Source of the DNA: Rhodococcus sp. 105337
Lineage (GTDB): Bacteria > Actinomycetota > Actinomycetes > Mycobacteriales > Mycobacteriaceae
Direction of reading: 5' to 3'
DNA: 64,000 nucleotides
NCBI RefSeq assembly: GCF_012844225.1
Contig: NZ_JABAGQ010000002.1
Span: forward strand, 62,001 to 126,000
The notes under the pieces are model-generated. The model was not told the origin of the DNA. It made no database searches and worked only from the letters and a program-made list of their open reading frames with translations. Positions within the stretch are counted from its first letter, which is position 1. Each line of letters begins with the position of its first letter. Of this stretch, positions 27,538 through 36,829 are shown piece after piece. The position numbers were made by a program, and so were the translations under genes.

Positions 27538-29524
27538 CTACCAGTGCACGCCCGGCAGCAGTCGTCCGATCCGCCGCAAGGTTGCGCCTCCGGTCAGTGC
27601 CGGAAGCACGCCGAAAGGCGCGGGTGGAGTCGGTTTCCGTTCTTCGGTCTCACCAACGGGTGTACCGGAATCCGATGACGCGTGATGCAACCGGGATCGG
27701 ACGAGATTCGCGATCGACGGGGCGAAGAGGCTACCGAACTCGGCGAGGGTCGAGACCGGGACGTCGATGCGCGTGGGTCTTTCGATCAGGGCGCGCACGA
27801 TCATCGCCGCCGCAGCCTCCGGGCTGGCTGCCGGTGCGTCGGTGTACTCGTCGGTGGGTGCGATCATCGGTGTGCGCACGAGCGGCATCCGGACTGTGGT
27901 GAAGGTGATTCCGTCGCTCAGGGTTTCTCCTGCGGCGACCTCCGCGAATGCTTCGAGGGCTGATTTGGAGGCCAGGTAGGCCGCGAACCGAGGCGTGCGG
28001 GCGGGCACACCCGCGCTGGTGATGTTCACGATGTGCCCGAAGCGTCGCCGGCGCATCTGCGGAAGGAGCGCGAGCACCAGACGCACTGCGCCGAAATAGT
28101 TGACCGCCATGGTTCGTTCGAAATCGTGCATCCGGTCCGTCGAGTCGTACAGCCCGCGACGGATCGATCGACCGGCATTGTTGACGAGCATGTCCACGTG
28201 CCCGTGGTCCGTGAGGATGGCCGCGACGGTGTGTTCGACGGAGTCGGGGTCGGTGAGATCGCAGGGGTAGGCGTGGCCCCGCCCGCCTCCGGCACAGATC
28301 TGCGCGACGACGGCGGCGAGTTCCTCGTCGCGGCGAGCCAGGAGAATCACCCGCGCCCCCTCCTGTGCCACTGCGAGTGCGGCGGCTCGGCCGATCCCCG
28401 ACGAGGCGCCGGTGATGACTACATTCCGGCCGGCAAGCGGTCCGGGCCCGTCCCCGCGTCGCGCGCGGTTCGGATCCAGATTCTCTTCCCAGTACCGCCA
28501 GAGCGCCGGTGCGTACGTCGAGAGATCCGGAACCGTGATACCGCTGTCGCGCAACACTTCCCGGGTTCGCGCGTCGTCGAACACGGTCGGCAGGGCGAGA
28601 TGGTCGAGCATCACCGGTGGGATTCCGAGACGGTGCAGTGCGAAACGGCGAACAGCGTCGAGCCCGGGCAAAGCTGTCGACGACAAGAGCGTGCGCACGA
28701 AACCGCCGGGAACGGTGGCGACCGGAAGCGGGGCTCCCGCCGCGGAAGCGAACGCGGCGAAGACTTCACGCAGCGGTTGGGGCCGGGGAGCGACGAGGTG
28801 GAAGACCCGGCCGTCGAGGTGCGGGCGGTGCACGAGTTCGACGATCGCAGCGGCGACATAGTCCACGGGCACCAGGTTGGTGTCGCCCAGATCGGGTACG
28901 ACGAGGGGCAACCCGGAGGGCAGCGCTCCGAGGCGCGCCACCGCGGGGAAGAAGAAGTACGGCCCGTCGATCTTGTCGATGGCACCGGTGACGGAATCGC
29001 CGACGATCGCGGACGGGCGGTAGGTTCGCCAGCGGATGTCGCTTCGGCGCACCGCCTTCTCGGCCTCGAACTTGGTGCGGTGGTATGGCGTCGGGAAGTG
29101 CTGCCCGAGGTCGAAATCGTTCTCGGTGAAGGTCCCGCGGTGGTCGCCGGCGACCGCGATCGACGAGACGTGGTGCAACGTCGCGTTGAGTTGCCGTGCC
29201 AGCGCGATGACGGCGTGGGTGCCGTCGATATTGGTGGCGGTCTGCTCGTCACCGGCGGTCAGGTCGTAGATGGCGCCGAGGTGCAGAATGTGCTCGGCCT
29301 GCGGGATCGTCCCCGGTTCGAGGCGAGCTCGCTTGCCGTCAGGTCTCCGATCAGGGCGTGCAGCCGCGCGCCACCCGGCAGGGAGTCGGCGAGCGCCTCG
29401 AGCTTGGTGACGAGCCCCGCCGCACCAGCACATGCACTTCGGCGTCGGGCCGGGTGGCGAGCAGTCGTGCGAGGACCTGCCGACCGAGAAATCCTGTTCC
29501 ACCCGTGACCAGGTAGGTTGCCAT
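27538..29524 (-). pseudogene. Fatty acyl-CoA reductase-like double SDR (AcrA1-like), frameshifted
   Basis: The gene should encode ~660 aa: an N-terminal extended SDR starting MATYLVTGGTGFLGRQVLA (ATG 29524) and a C-terminal classical SDR with NVVITGASSGIGRAAA and active-site YLASK. This matches mycobacterial AcrA1 (Rv3391), a wax/lipid acyl-CoA reductase. The frame shifts twice in the N-terminal domain: after VHVLVRRG near 29415 (in a CGGGG run) and again near 29320, each as if one base were missing; between them the third frame reads LVTKLEALADSLPGGARL. The C-terminal 600 residues are intact. It is either a recent pseudogene or a consensus error. The intact part from ~29300 to 27538 could still be expressed separately. 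Confidence 0.7.
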
Positions 29525-29532
29525 GCCCGAGA

Positions 29533-29550
29533 ACTTACTCTGAGGTAAGT
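29533..29550. promoter_or_regulatory. Inverted-repeat operator ahead of the AcrA1-like gene
   Basis: ACTTAC-TCTGAG-GTAAGT, with 6-bp perfect arms, lies 8 nt upstream of the ATG at 29524. The size and spacing suit a TetR-type repressor; no such regulator is adjacent. Confidence 0.4.
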
Positions 29551-29578
29551 ATCGCGGGCCGGAAATCGGGGTCGCGCC

Positions 29579-31702
29579 CTAGTGGCCCAGCCCGACCTTC
29601 TCGTGAATTCGCTTCATCCATGCCGGCGCCCACCAGTTCGCCTCACCCATCAGCTTCACCAGCGACGGCACCAGAAGCATCCGGATGATCGTCGCGTCGA
29701 TGATGAGCGCGATGATCATGCCGATGCCCAGGAACCGCATGATCGACAGACCGGAGATCGTGAACGCACCGGTCACCACGATCAGCAGCAGGGCAGCCGC
29801 AGTGACGACCCGGCCGGTCCGCGCGGTGCCGTATTCCACGGCTTCGACCGTGGTGGCGCCCGCTGCGCGGGCCTCGACCATCCGGGACATGAGGAACACC
29901 TCGTAGTCCGTGGAGAGGCCGAACACGACCGCCAGGATCAGGACGACGAATGTCGGCTCGAGCGCACTGGGTACGACACCGATCCACGATGCGCCGTGCC
30001 CGAGCTGGAACACCCAAGTCAGCACGCCGAACGTGGCTGCCAGGCTCAATCCGGCCATCAGGACCGCCTTGATCGGCAGCACCACGGAGCCGAACGCGAG
30101 GAACAACAGCACCAGCGTCGAGGCCACCATGATCGCGATCATCCACGGCAGAGCGTCGGCGATCGCGGCATTGGCGTCGTCGACGAGCGCGCGTCCGCCA
30201 CCGACGAGCACCTCCGTTCCGGCGGGTTCGGGCACGGCACGCAGTTCGTCGGTGATGGCACTCGCCCGGGGTGTGCCGTCGACCCCCTGCCCGTACAGCG
30301 CTTGCAACACTGCGACGTCGCCCTGGGAACCGACGGTGACGGTCTGCTCGATGCCGTCGAGGGCGGTCGCCGCGCGCGACACCTCACGAACTGCCTCGGC
30401 CGACGGGGTCTGTCCGTTGTCGCCGCGCACCACCAGGGTGGCGCCGTTCCCGCTGCTGGAGAAGTCGTCGAGAAGTTTCTGCGTTGCGGCCCGTGCGGGA
30501 CTGTCTTCCGGGAGTGCCGTGTACTCGATCTCGCCGAAACCGGCCTTGAAGACCGGTGTGGCAAGCACGAGCAACCCAGCGGTGATGACGATCGCGATGG
30601 TCGCGGGTCGCCGCATCACGTTCCGCACCACACGACCCCAGAAGCGCACGGCGCGGGCCTCGCTGCGAGCGGACGCCTCCCTGTCCCAGGTCCAGGCGTT
30701 GATTCGGTGACCGAGCAGTGCGAGCACGGCCGGCACGGCGGTCAGGGACAGCAGGGCAGCGCTGAACACGGACGCCATCGCGCCCAGGCCGAGCGACCGC
30801 AGCACCGACTGCGGGAAGACGAGCATGCCCGCGAATGCGCAGATCAGCAGGGCCGCGGAGAACATCACCGTGCGCCCCGCAGTGAACATGGTGCGTTTCG
30901 TGGCGGCGATGACCTCGGCTCCGGCGTTGAGTTCTTCGCGGAACCTACTGACGATGAACAGGCCGTAGTCGATCGCCAGGCCGAGCCCGATCAACGAGGT
31001 GATGTTCAGCGCGTACGAGGACACGTCGGTGAACATCGTGAGGAATCGCAGCGTCGCGAGCGAGGAGAAGATCGCAAGGACACCGACGAACACCGGCACC
31101 GCTGCGGCGACGACCCCACCGAAGATGAACACCAGCAGGAGGAGTGTCACCGGAATCGCGATCGCCTCCGAGACGATCAGGTCGTGTTCGAGGGTTCCGG
31201 TGAACTCCACTCCGACGACGGTCCCGCCGGCGAACTGCGAATCGACTCCGGGAACCTCGAGCATCTCGAGGACCGCCGGGAAAGTAGCGTTCGTGACCCC
31301 CGATTCCTCTCCGAGGATGATCGAGGCCGCGACACTGCGCTGGTCTGTGGAGACCAGCAGCTGGTTCATCGGCGGCGGTGCCGTCCAGTAGGTCGAAATG
31401 GACGTGACCGTCACCTCGTCGGAGAACTTCCCGAGGGTTTGCTCGACGTCGTCTCGGATGTCGTCGATGGTCTGGCCTTCGGGAGCGGTGTACATCGCGA
31501 TGATGTCTGCCGTCTGCGGACCGAAGGTGTCGTAGATGATCTTCTGGGCCTGCACGGATTCGCTGCCCGCCACGTAGTAGCCGGTGCCGGAGAGTTTTCC
31601 GAACACCCCCACTCCCCAGATTCCGGCAGCCAGGACCACCAACAGGACCGCGGCGAGAACCCACCGACTTCTGGTCACCACGATGTCGGCCCAGCGGTTC
31701 AT
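29579..31702 (-). CDS. MMPL-family RND transporter
   Basis: A 707-aa integral membrane protein of the MMPL (mycobacterial membrane protein large) family, proton-driven exporters of lipids or drugs. It has two halves, each with one helix, a periplasmic loop and five helices: first-half core SLIGLGLAIDYGLFIVSRFREEL, second-half core VVFGLSTDYEVFLMSRMVEA, both with the Asp-Tyr pair used for proton coupling. There is no accessory MmpS gene. ATG 31702 follows GGGAG. The AcrA1-like gene lies 54 nt downstream on the same strand, hinting at a lipid-related function for both. Confidence 0.88.
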   Translation of the reverse strand: MNRWADIVVTRSRWVLAAVLLVVLAAGIWGVGVFGKLSGTGYYVAGSESVQAQKIIYDTFGPQTADIIAMYTAPEGQTIDDIRDDVEQTLGKFSDEVTVTSISTYWTAPPPMNQLLVSTDQRSVAASIILGEESGVTNATFPAVLEMLEVPGVDSQFAGGTVVGVEFTGTLEHDLIVSEAIAIPVTLLLLVFIFGGVVAAAVPVFVGVLAIFSSLATLRFLTMFTDVSSYALNITSLIGLGLAIDYGLFIVSRFREELNAGAEVIAATKRTMFTAGRTVMFSAALLICAFAGMLVFPQSVLRSLGLGAMASVFSAALLSLTAVPAVLALLGHRINAWTWDREASARSEARAVRFWGRVVRNVMRRPATIAIVITAGLLVLATPVFKAGFGEIEYTALPEDSPARAATQKLLDDFSSSGNGATLVVRGDNGQTPSAEAVREVSRAATALDGIEQTVTVGSQGDVAVLQALYGQGVDGTPRASAITDELRAVPEPAGTEVLVGGGRALVDDANAAIADALPWMIAIMVASTLVLLFLAFGSVVLPIKAVLMAGLSLAATFGVLTWVFQLGHGASWIGVVPSALEPTFVVLILAVVFGLSTDYEVFLMSRMVEARAAGATTVEAVEYGTARTGRVVTAAALLLIVVTGAFTISGLSIMRFLGIGMIIALIIDATIIRMLLVPSLVKLMGEANWWAPAWMKRIHEKVGLGH

Positions 31703-32011
31703 GCACACTCCCGTTTCGGTTGCCTCGGTTACCGAACGGCAACTGTACTGGCGGGAGAATCGAGCGCCACAGCGATACCGGTCATAACGGAAACGGGAGC
31801 GCAATCCACCCGGCAGTCACAGCACGGGAGGGCGAAGAGAGAGGCGGACCGACGCGCCCGATGCCTCACGGCGTCTCGCGCAACGTGGCTCCAGCCGGAC
31901 GGTATTCCACGAAGGCCGTTCATACTGGCTCCGGGGCGTACTGACGCGCCGATCCATGCGGTTCCAACACGGCCACCCCGGGATGTATTCCCCGGATAAT
32001 TCCGCTGGTCA
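31703..32011 (-). other. Intergenic region ahead of the MMPL gene
   Basis: About 310 bp with no convincing gene. An imperfect inverted repeat (GTTACC-GAAC-GGCAAC, 31728-31743) lies ~26 nt before the MMPL start and could be an operator. A weak GC hairpin near 31977-31995 may end the multicopper oxidase transcript. Confidence 0.35.
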
Positions 32012-33556
32012 TCAGCCGTGCGCGCCGTGCCCACCGGTGGATGAGTGATCGGTGACGCCGTCCACCCGGGCCGCATCGTCCGGACCCACGACGACGAACT
32101 GTCCCATCATCCCGCTGTCCTCGTGCCACAACAGGTGGCAGTGATACATGTAGGGCATCGCGGGGTCGCTGTGCTCACCGAACCGCACGAGAAGGCGCAC
32201 CGTCGAGTTCGGGGGTACGAACACCGTGTCCTTGCGTCCGGCGAGGAGGGGACGGTCGTTTCGGGTGCCCGTCGCATCGACAACCTTGAATTGAACGTCG
32301 TGAATATGGAAGTTGTGGTGGGTGGACGACGCGTTGCGGACCTCCCACATCTCGGTGGCGCCGGCGGGAACCACGTCGTCGATGCGGGTCATGTCCACGG
32401 TCCTGCCGTTGATCATGTTCGTCCCGTTCAGATCGATGCGGCGGGTGGTGCTCGGCTCACCGAGATCCTCGAACGTGATGAGGCGTTCCGGCAGCGCTGC
32501 GGAGCTTTCGAGGACGGTGGCCGTGCGTAGTTCCAGAATGTCGAAGCTGTCGTCGCCGCCGGAGAAGCGGCTCTGGAAGAAATCGGAACCGAGCGCCGGC
32601 GGGGTGCTGCGAAGGACATCCCGAGACCCGGGCACAGGACGCACGACGATCTCGGCGCGCTCGCCGGGAGAGAGCTGAACGTTGCGTACGGGGGTGGGAC
32701 GTTCGAGCAGGCCGCCGTCGGTGCCTACGAGAGCGAACTCCTGACCGGACTCGAACGAGAAGTCGAAAACCCGTGCGTTCGACGCATTGAGCAGTCGCAA
32801 CCGCACTACTTCGGTCGTGACATCGAGAAACGGCCCGGGCGTGCCGTTGACCAGGATCTCGTCTCCGACCGTCCCGGAGATCCCGAAAACGCCGGGGTTC
32901 TCGTCGAGCTGGTCACCGTCGAACTTCTTGTCCTGGACGATCAGCGGAATGTCGTCGACCCCATACGTCTGGGGCAGGGCCCGAGCGCCGGGGGTGGTCG
33001 GGTCGGCCGGATCATCCACCAGGAACATCCCCGCGAGGCCTCGGTACACGTGTTGCGCGGTGGCGCCGTGGAGGTGCGGGTGATACCAGAGCGAGGCAGC
33101 GGGCTGGTCGATGGTCCACGTCGGGGACCACGTGTCGCCGGCGTCCACAACCTGATGGGGGCCACCGTCCATCGCCGCGGGAAGACGCATGCCGTGCCAG
33201 TGCACGGTGCTGGTTTCGCCGAGCTGATTGGTGACATCGACGCGAACCTTGTCGCCGCGCGCGGCGCGGAGGGTCGGGCCGAGATAGGAGCCGTCGAAGC
33301 CCCACGTCCGAGTCGCCGGGCCGTGGCCGAAATCGCTCGTGCCACCCTGCAGCGTCAGATCGAATACGCGGGTGCCGTCGGCGGTCACGGTGCCGGTCTC
33401 CAGCGGAGGGATCTGCAGTGGCCGGTCGAAGTCGACCCGGCCGAGCGTGTCCACGTCGGCCGTCGTCCACGTGTAGGCCACCACGGAGGCGCCGGTCGCA
33501 GCCGCCACCAGGACGAGGGCGAGTGCCGCCACGACCAGCCGCACCAGAAGTTTCAT
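32012..33556 (-). CDS. Secreted or membrane-anchored multicopper oxidase
   Basis: A 514-aa three-cupredoxin-domain oxidase. An N-terminal hydrophobic helix (LVRLVVAALALVLVAAATGA) acts as signal or anchor. All four copper ligand motifs are present: HWHGMRLP, WYHPHLHG, HHNFHIHDVQF and HCHLLWHEDSGMM, giving T1 and trinuclear sites; the final Met is the axial T1 ligand. It resembles CueO/bilirubin-oxidase-type enzymes, so copper detoxification or phenol oxidation outside the membrane is plausible. The C-terminus is His/Gly-rich. ATG 33556 is preferred; ATGs at 33565 and 33580 are alternatives. Divergent from the dehydrogenase gene at 33694. Confidence 0.85.
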   Translation of the reverse strand: MKLLVRLVVAALALVLVAAATGASVVAYTWTTADVDTLGRVDFDRPLQIPPLETGTVTADGTRVFDLTLQGGTSDFGHGPATRTWGFDGSYLGPTLRAARGDKVRVDVTNQLGETSTVHWHGMRLPAAMDGGPHQVVDAGDTWSPTWTIDQPAASLWYHPHLHGATAQHVYRGLAGMFLVDDPADPTTPGARALPQTYGVDDIPLIVQDKKFDGDQLDENPGVFGISGTVGDEILVNGTPGPFLDVTTEVVRLRLLNASNARVFDFSFESGQEFALVGTDGGLLERPTPVRNVQLSPGERAEIVVRPVPGSRDVLRSTPPALGSDFFQSRFSGGDDSFDILELRTATVLESSAALPERLITFEDLGEPSTTRRIDLNGTNMINGRTVDMTRIDDVVPAGATEMWEVRNASSTHHNFHIHDVQFKVVDATGTRNDRPLLAGRKDTVFVPPNSTVRLLVRFGEHSDPAMPYMYHCHLLWHEDSGMMGQFVVVGPDDAARVDGVTDHSSTGGHGAHG

Positions 33557-33680
33557 ACTCACCATGCTCGTCCGCGGCACGACGCGGTACCTCCGGTGTG
33601 ATACCCGATCTTGCCCTCGGGGAGAACCCCGAAGATCACCCGCTGCGCAGGCGCAGCCGTCCGTTTTCCCGCGGCGGCAC

Positions 33681-33686
33681 TAGGGT
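33681..33686 (+). promoter_or_regulatory. -10 box of the hydroxyacid dehydrogenase gene
   Basis: TAGGGT ends 7 nt before ATG 33694; no Shine-Dalgarno is present, so a leaderless transcript is likely. Confidence 0.4.
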
Positions 33687-33693
33687 TTTCGTC

Positions 33694-34599
33694 ATGCGAA
33701 TTCATCTCGGCCCGGACCACGACGACTACCTCGCTGCGGCGATCACCGACGGTGGCGCCACGGTGTCGTCGCTCGAGGACGCCGACGCCGTCGTCTGGTA
33801 CGGCAGTGCGGAGGACTTCCCCGCCCTGCCCGAACGGGTGCGCTGGGTGCAACTCGCCTACGCGGGCATCGAACCGTTCTGCCGTGCCGGCCTGGTAGAC
33901 CGCACCAGGGTGTGGACGAACGCGTCCGGGGTCTATGCCGACAACGTGGCCGAGTACGCGGTCGGAGCCCTGCTGGTCGGCCTACGGCAATTCCACACCG
34001 CCGTCGCGGCGAACCGGTGGAGCAAAGATCACATCGATCCCCTCGTCCGCCCGCTGCACGGATCGATCGTGGCGATCGTGGGATGCGGGGGAATCGGCCG
34101 GGCGATGATTCCGAGACTCCGTGCCTTCGGGGTGGAGGCCGTCGCGGTCACCCGTTCCGGACGTCCGGTCGACGGAGCGTCGGTGACGTTGCCGGCACAC
34201 CGCACCTCGGAGGTGTGGACGATGGCCGACCACTTCGTCGTTGCGGCGCCCGCGACCGCCGACACCGACCGGCTGGTCGGCGCTGCGGCGTTCGATGCCA
34301 TGCCGGATACGGCGTGGCTGGTGAATGTGGCGCGCGGCAACCTGGTCGACACCGATGCGCTGGTCGATGCATTGCGCGCGGGCACGATCGCCGGGGCGGT
34401 GCTCGACGTGACCGAACCCGAACCGCTGCCGGACGGGCATCCGCTGTGGGCACTCGACAATTGCGTGATCACCCCGCACGTCGCGAACACTCGGAGCGGT
34501 CTGACCGCCACCTTTGCGCCGACGCTCCGTGAGAATGTGCGGCGGTTCATCGCGGGGGAGGACCTCGTCGCGCGCGTCGATCCGTCGGCAGGCTACTGA
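33694..34599 (+). CDS. D-isomer-specific 2-hydroxyacid dehydrogenase
   Basis: A 301-aa NAD(P)-dependent dehydrogenase. The nucleotide-binding motif is VAIVGCGGIGRAMIPRL; the conserved catalytic Arg is in NVARGNLVDTDAL, the Glu in VLDVTEPEPLPDGHPLW and the His in CVITPHVANT. It probably interconverts a 2-oxoacid and the D-2-hydroxyacid; the specific substrate cannot be told. ATG 33694 is fixed by the -10 box; the open frame upstream overlaps the multicopper oxidase promoter. It stands alone on its strand. Confidence 0.87.
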   Translation: MRIHLGPDHDDYLAAAITDGGATVSSLEDADAVVWYGSAEDFPALPERVRWVQLAYAGIEPFCRAGLVDRTRVWTNASGVYADNVAEYAVGALLVGLRQFHTAVAANRWSKDHIDPLVRPLHGSIVAIVGCGGIGRAMIPRLRAFGVEAVAVTRSGRPVDGASVTLPAHRTSEVWTMADHFVVAAPATADTDRLVGAAAFDAMPDTAWLVNVARGNLVDTDALVDALRAGTIAGAVLDVTEPEPLPDGHPLWALDNCVITPHVANTRSGLTATFAPTLRENVRRFIAGEDLVARVDPSAGY

Positions 34600-34645
34600 G
34601 CTCTCGTGTCGCGCAGGTCTTCGACGGTCTGACAGCATTCCGTTC

Positions 34646-35014
34646 TCACACGGAGCGTTCCGCAGCCTTCTTGATGGCGTCGAGCCGTCGGTCCCATCCC
34701 GAGCCCACCGCTTCCAGCGCCCTGCCCACCGCGCTCAGCCTGGAACCGGCTGCGGAGAAACGGAGTTCGCGGCCGACACGTTCGGACGTCACCAGCCCGC
34801 AGTCTTCCAGTATCGACAAATGCTTGGCGATCGCTTGACGCGAGACCGTGAATTCCCCCGCCAGACCCGACGCGGACGCCGGGGATCGGGCGAGTCGTTG
34901 CAGCAGTTGCCACCTCGTGTCGTCCGCGAGTGCCGCGAATACGCGAGTCGGGTCGGTTACTGTGCCCGCGTCGGAGCCGCCGTCGTCGAACGTTCCCGTT
35001 TTACTGTGCGGCAA
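34646..35014 (-). CDS. ArsR-family transcriptional regulator
   Basis: A 122-aa winged-helix regulator: TRVFAALADDTRWQLLQRL, recognition region GLAGEFTVSRQAIAKHLSILEDCGLV and ERVGRELRFSAAG. No metal-binding Cys motif is visible. It is the downstream gene of a two-gene unit; its start overlaps the end of the SRPBCC gene by 14 nt. It is the likely ligand of two GCAACCCC(A/T)TGGTTGCA operators at 35489-35538, which would make the unit self-repressed. Confidence 0.82.
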   Translation of the reverse strand: MPHSKTGTFDDGGSDAGTVTDPTRVFAALADDTRWQLLQRLARSPASASGLAGEFTVSRQAIAKHLSILEDCGLVTSERVGRELRFSAAGSRLSAVGRALEAVGSGWDRRLDAIKKAAERSV

Positions 35015-35459
35015 CGATTTTCCTGCCCTCCAGGTGCTGTCGTGCGAGATCGAGTTCGATGGTCCACCCTTCGACGTTCCCCTCGTACTTCGCGCGACGC
35101 TCGGCGGCGTCTCCGGGAAGCGACTCGAAGCCGGTTTCCGTCACATGCAGGACGGTGGAGGAGTCGGAGACGGCATCGACCCGGAATTCGACGAGCGTGG
35201 ACGGGCTGTCGGGGTCGGTGCTGTCGGCCAACCAGCGGAACGCTGCGTAGTGCGGTTTATCCAGCGCCACCGTGCGGAACAGGAAGGCGCCGTGGACGGG
35301 ATCGTGGACGACGGTGAGGTCGCCGTCGCGTTCGAGTCGGTGTTCGGTGATCGTGTGGTCGTTGATGTACCACCCGGGTTCGGCTACGAGTTCCCAGACC
35401 CGTGCGGCCGGTGCTTCGATGGCGATCTGTCGTTCGATGCGGTCGAGTTCGTCGGTCAT
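35001..35459 (-). CDS. SRPBCC-domain protein
   Basis: A 152-aa Aha1-like SRPBCC protein: IERQIAIEAPAARVWELVAEPGWYIND, then a central beta sheet (FLFRTVALDKPHYAAFRWL) and the C-terminal helix KYEGNVEGWTIELDLARQHLEG. Ligand unknown. ATG 35459 is chosen because the tandem operators lie just upstream at 35489-35538, which rules out the longer frame from 35525. It is the first gene of the operon with the ArsR regulator. Confidence 0.8.
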   Translation of the reverse strand: MTDELDRIERQIAIEAPAARVWELVAEPGWYINDHTITEHRLERDGDLTVVHDPVHGAFLFRTVALDKPHYAAFRWLADSTDPDSPSTLVEFRVDAVSDSSTVLHVTETGFESLPGDAAERRAKYEGNVEGWTIELDLARQHLEGRKIVAAQ

Positions 35460-35488
35460 GACGTCTCCTCGTTCGATGCGATCGGGGT

Positions 35489-35538
35489 GCAACCCCATGG
35501 TTGCACCCCGATCGTCTATCGGCAACCCCTTGGTTGCA
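35489..35538. promoter_or_regulatory. Tandem ArsR operators
   Basis: Two near-identical palindromes, GCAACCCCATGGTTGCA (35489-35505) and GCAACCCCTTGGTTGCA (35522-35538), are spaced 33 bp apart, about three helical turns. The first sits inside a larger dyad (arms 35480-35493 and 35500-35513). They lie 30-79 bp upstream of the SRPBCC start and are almost certainly the repressor sites of this operon. Confidence 0.7.
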
Positions 35539-35558
35539 GTTGAGCCGACGCACCCAGT

Positions 35559-36098
35559 TCAGGACGGGGGAAGTACGTCGATGGTGCCCTGGCACACGGC
35601 GTTCTGTGGATTGATGAACCACCACCCCGCGCCGGTCTGGAGCGTGACAGTGAAGTTGATCGTTCCGGACCCGGTGAGGGTGCGGTTCACCGGGACGCTC
35701 GGCTTCTGTTTCCACGCTTCCTGATCGCTGACGCTCCGTCCGGACTGACCGGTGCTGGTGTTGTGCCAGTCGACCAGCACCTGCGTGCCGTACCAATTCG
35801 GTCCGATACTCGGGATGAGACCACCAGGAGGAGTGGGCAAGTCGTTGTTGCCGCTGAGCAGGAGAGATGGCAAGAACTCGCCCTCGCCGCCGGGACGGGA
35901 CGCCCCCGACGAGGCGGTGACGGTCCAGGTGAACGGCGGCGCCCAAAATAGCGGGTTGGCGCTTCCGCACGTCATGGTGGTGGAAGTCGGCGCGGCGTGT
36001 GCTGCCCCGACGTTTCCGACAGTCATCGCAACACCCAACCCCGCTGCCATGACTGCCGCCGCACCCACGCGGCGAAATGTTCGTTCGGCCATGTACAT
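35559..36098 (-). CDS. Secreted hypothetical protein
   Basis: A 179-aa exported protein with a signal peptide (basic start, hydrophobic AAAVMAAGLGVAMTVG, cleavage likely after AHA at about residue 35). The mature part is rich in Trp, Ser, Thr and Gly with two Cys (TMTCGS and NAVCQG) that could form a disulfide, and has a beta-sandwich look. Family not recognised; similar small secreted proteins are common in mycobacteria and relatives. ATG 36098 is used; ATG 36092 is equally possible. Confidence 0.7.
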   Translation of the reverse strand: MYMAERTFRRVGAAAVMAAGLGVAMTVGNVGAAHAAPTSTTMTCGSANPLFWAPPFTWTVTASSGASRPGGEGEFLPSLLLSGNNDLPTPPGGLIPSIGPNWYGTQVLVDWHNTSTGQSGRSVSDQEAWKQKPSVPVNRTLTGSGTINFTVTLQTGAGWWFINPQNAVCQGTIDVLPPS

Positions 36099-36260
36099 AC
36101 TCCGTTCGATCGCAGGAAACAGAACACGCCATTCCTATCGAATATGCGAGGCGTCCGGTCGCATTCCGTACAAATCGACCTGCGCTGAACCGTGCGCGCG
36201 GGATTGTCGACGGGAGCGGCAGTCGCGTAACTTCGCGAAACCTGGCCCAGTTGTCCGGTG

Positions 36261-36279
36261 GGATCGGTCTTTTCGATCC
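36261..36279. repeat. Inverted repeat ahead of the SnoaL-SDR unit
   Basis: GGATCG and CGATCC are 7 nt apart, about 67 bp before the ATG at 36346. It could be an operator of the SnoaL-SDR operon. The rest of 36099-36345 shows nothing further. Confidence 0.3.
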
Positions 36280-36345
36280 GCACACTTTCTATGCCAGGAT
36301 GGCCCCACCAATGCCACCGCAATCCTGCATGGGAGGGATCATCGC

Positions 36346-36828
36346 ATGCCGACCATCGAAGAGCGCTTAGCGAGACTCGAAGCCCTCGAAGAGATCCGGA
36401 TGCTGAAGCACCGCTACTTCCGCGCGAGTGATGCGAAGGATCCGGTGGCGATGCGTGCCTGTTTCGTCGCCGACGGCGCCGACATCTACTACGGGCCCGC
36501 GCTCGGGAGGTTCGACGACGCGGACGGACTGGTGGACGCGTATTCCCGGATCGCGCTTCGGCGCGTCGACGATCGCTACGTCATCCTCGATATGCATCAC
36601 GGGATGCACCCCAGCATCCGACTCATCGGCCCGGGCGCGGCGACCGGCGCCTGGACACTGCGATTCCGGCAGGTGGACGTGCAGGCCCGGACCGAGCGGG
36701 TCACCGCGCTGGACTACGACGACGGCTATGTGGTCGAGGACGCCGAGTGGAAGATCGCGAAATGTCATGTGCGCGTCCTGTGGTCCATCGAACGCACCCT
36801 CGCCGACGACGTGAAAGTGATTGTGTGA
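36346..36828 (+). CDS. SnoaL-like / NTF2-fold protein
   Basis: A 160-aa protein of the nuclear-transport-factor-2 fold (SnoaL_4 type): a helical start (TIEERLARLEALEEIRMLKHRYFRASDAKD) followed by FVADGADIYYG and a curved sheet with YVILDMHHGMHPSIRLI and a closing KIAKCHVRVLWSIERTL. Such proteins can be isomerases, dehydratases or ligand carriers; which one cannot be told. ATG 36346 is preceded by GGGAGGG. It is followed by an SDR gene with 1 nt between, so both likely act on one substrate. Confidence 0.8.
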   Translation: MPTIEERLARLEALEEIRMLKHRYFRASDAKDPVAMRACFVADGADIYYGPALGRFDDADGLVDAYSRIALRRVDDRYVILDMHHGMHPSIRLIGPGAATGAWTLRFRQVDVQARTERVTALDYDDGYVVEDAEWKIAKCHVRVLWSIERTLADDVKVIV

Positions 36829-36829
36829 C

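Noticed and set aside
31977-31995. Strong terminator after the multicopper oxidase gene
   Set aside because: The possible stem has only about five consecutive pairs and no T-tract, so it is mentioned only as weak.
29582-31999. 805-aa open frame antisense to the MMPL gene
   Set aside because: Low-complexity Asp/Arg/Gln/His mirror translation of membrane-helix codons.
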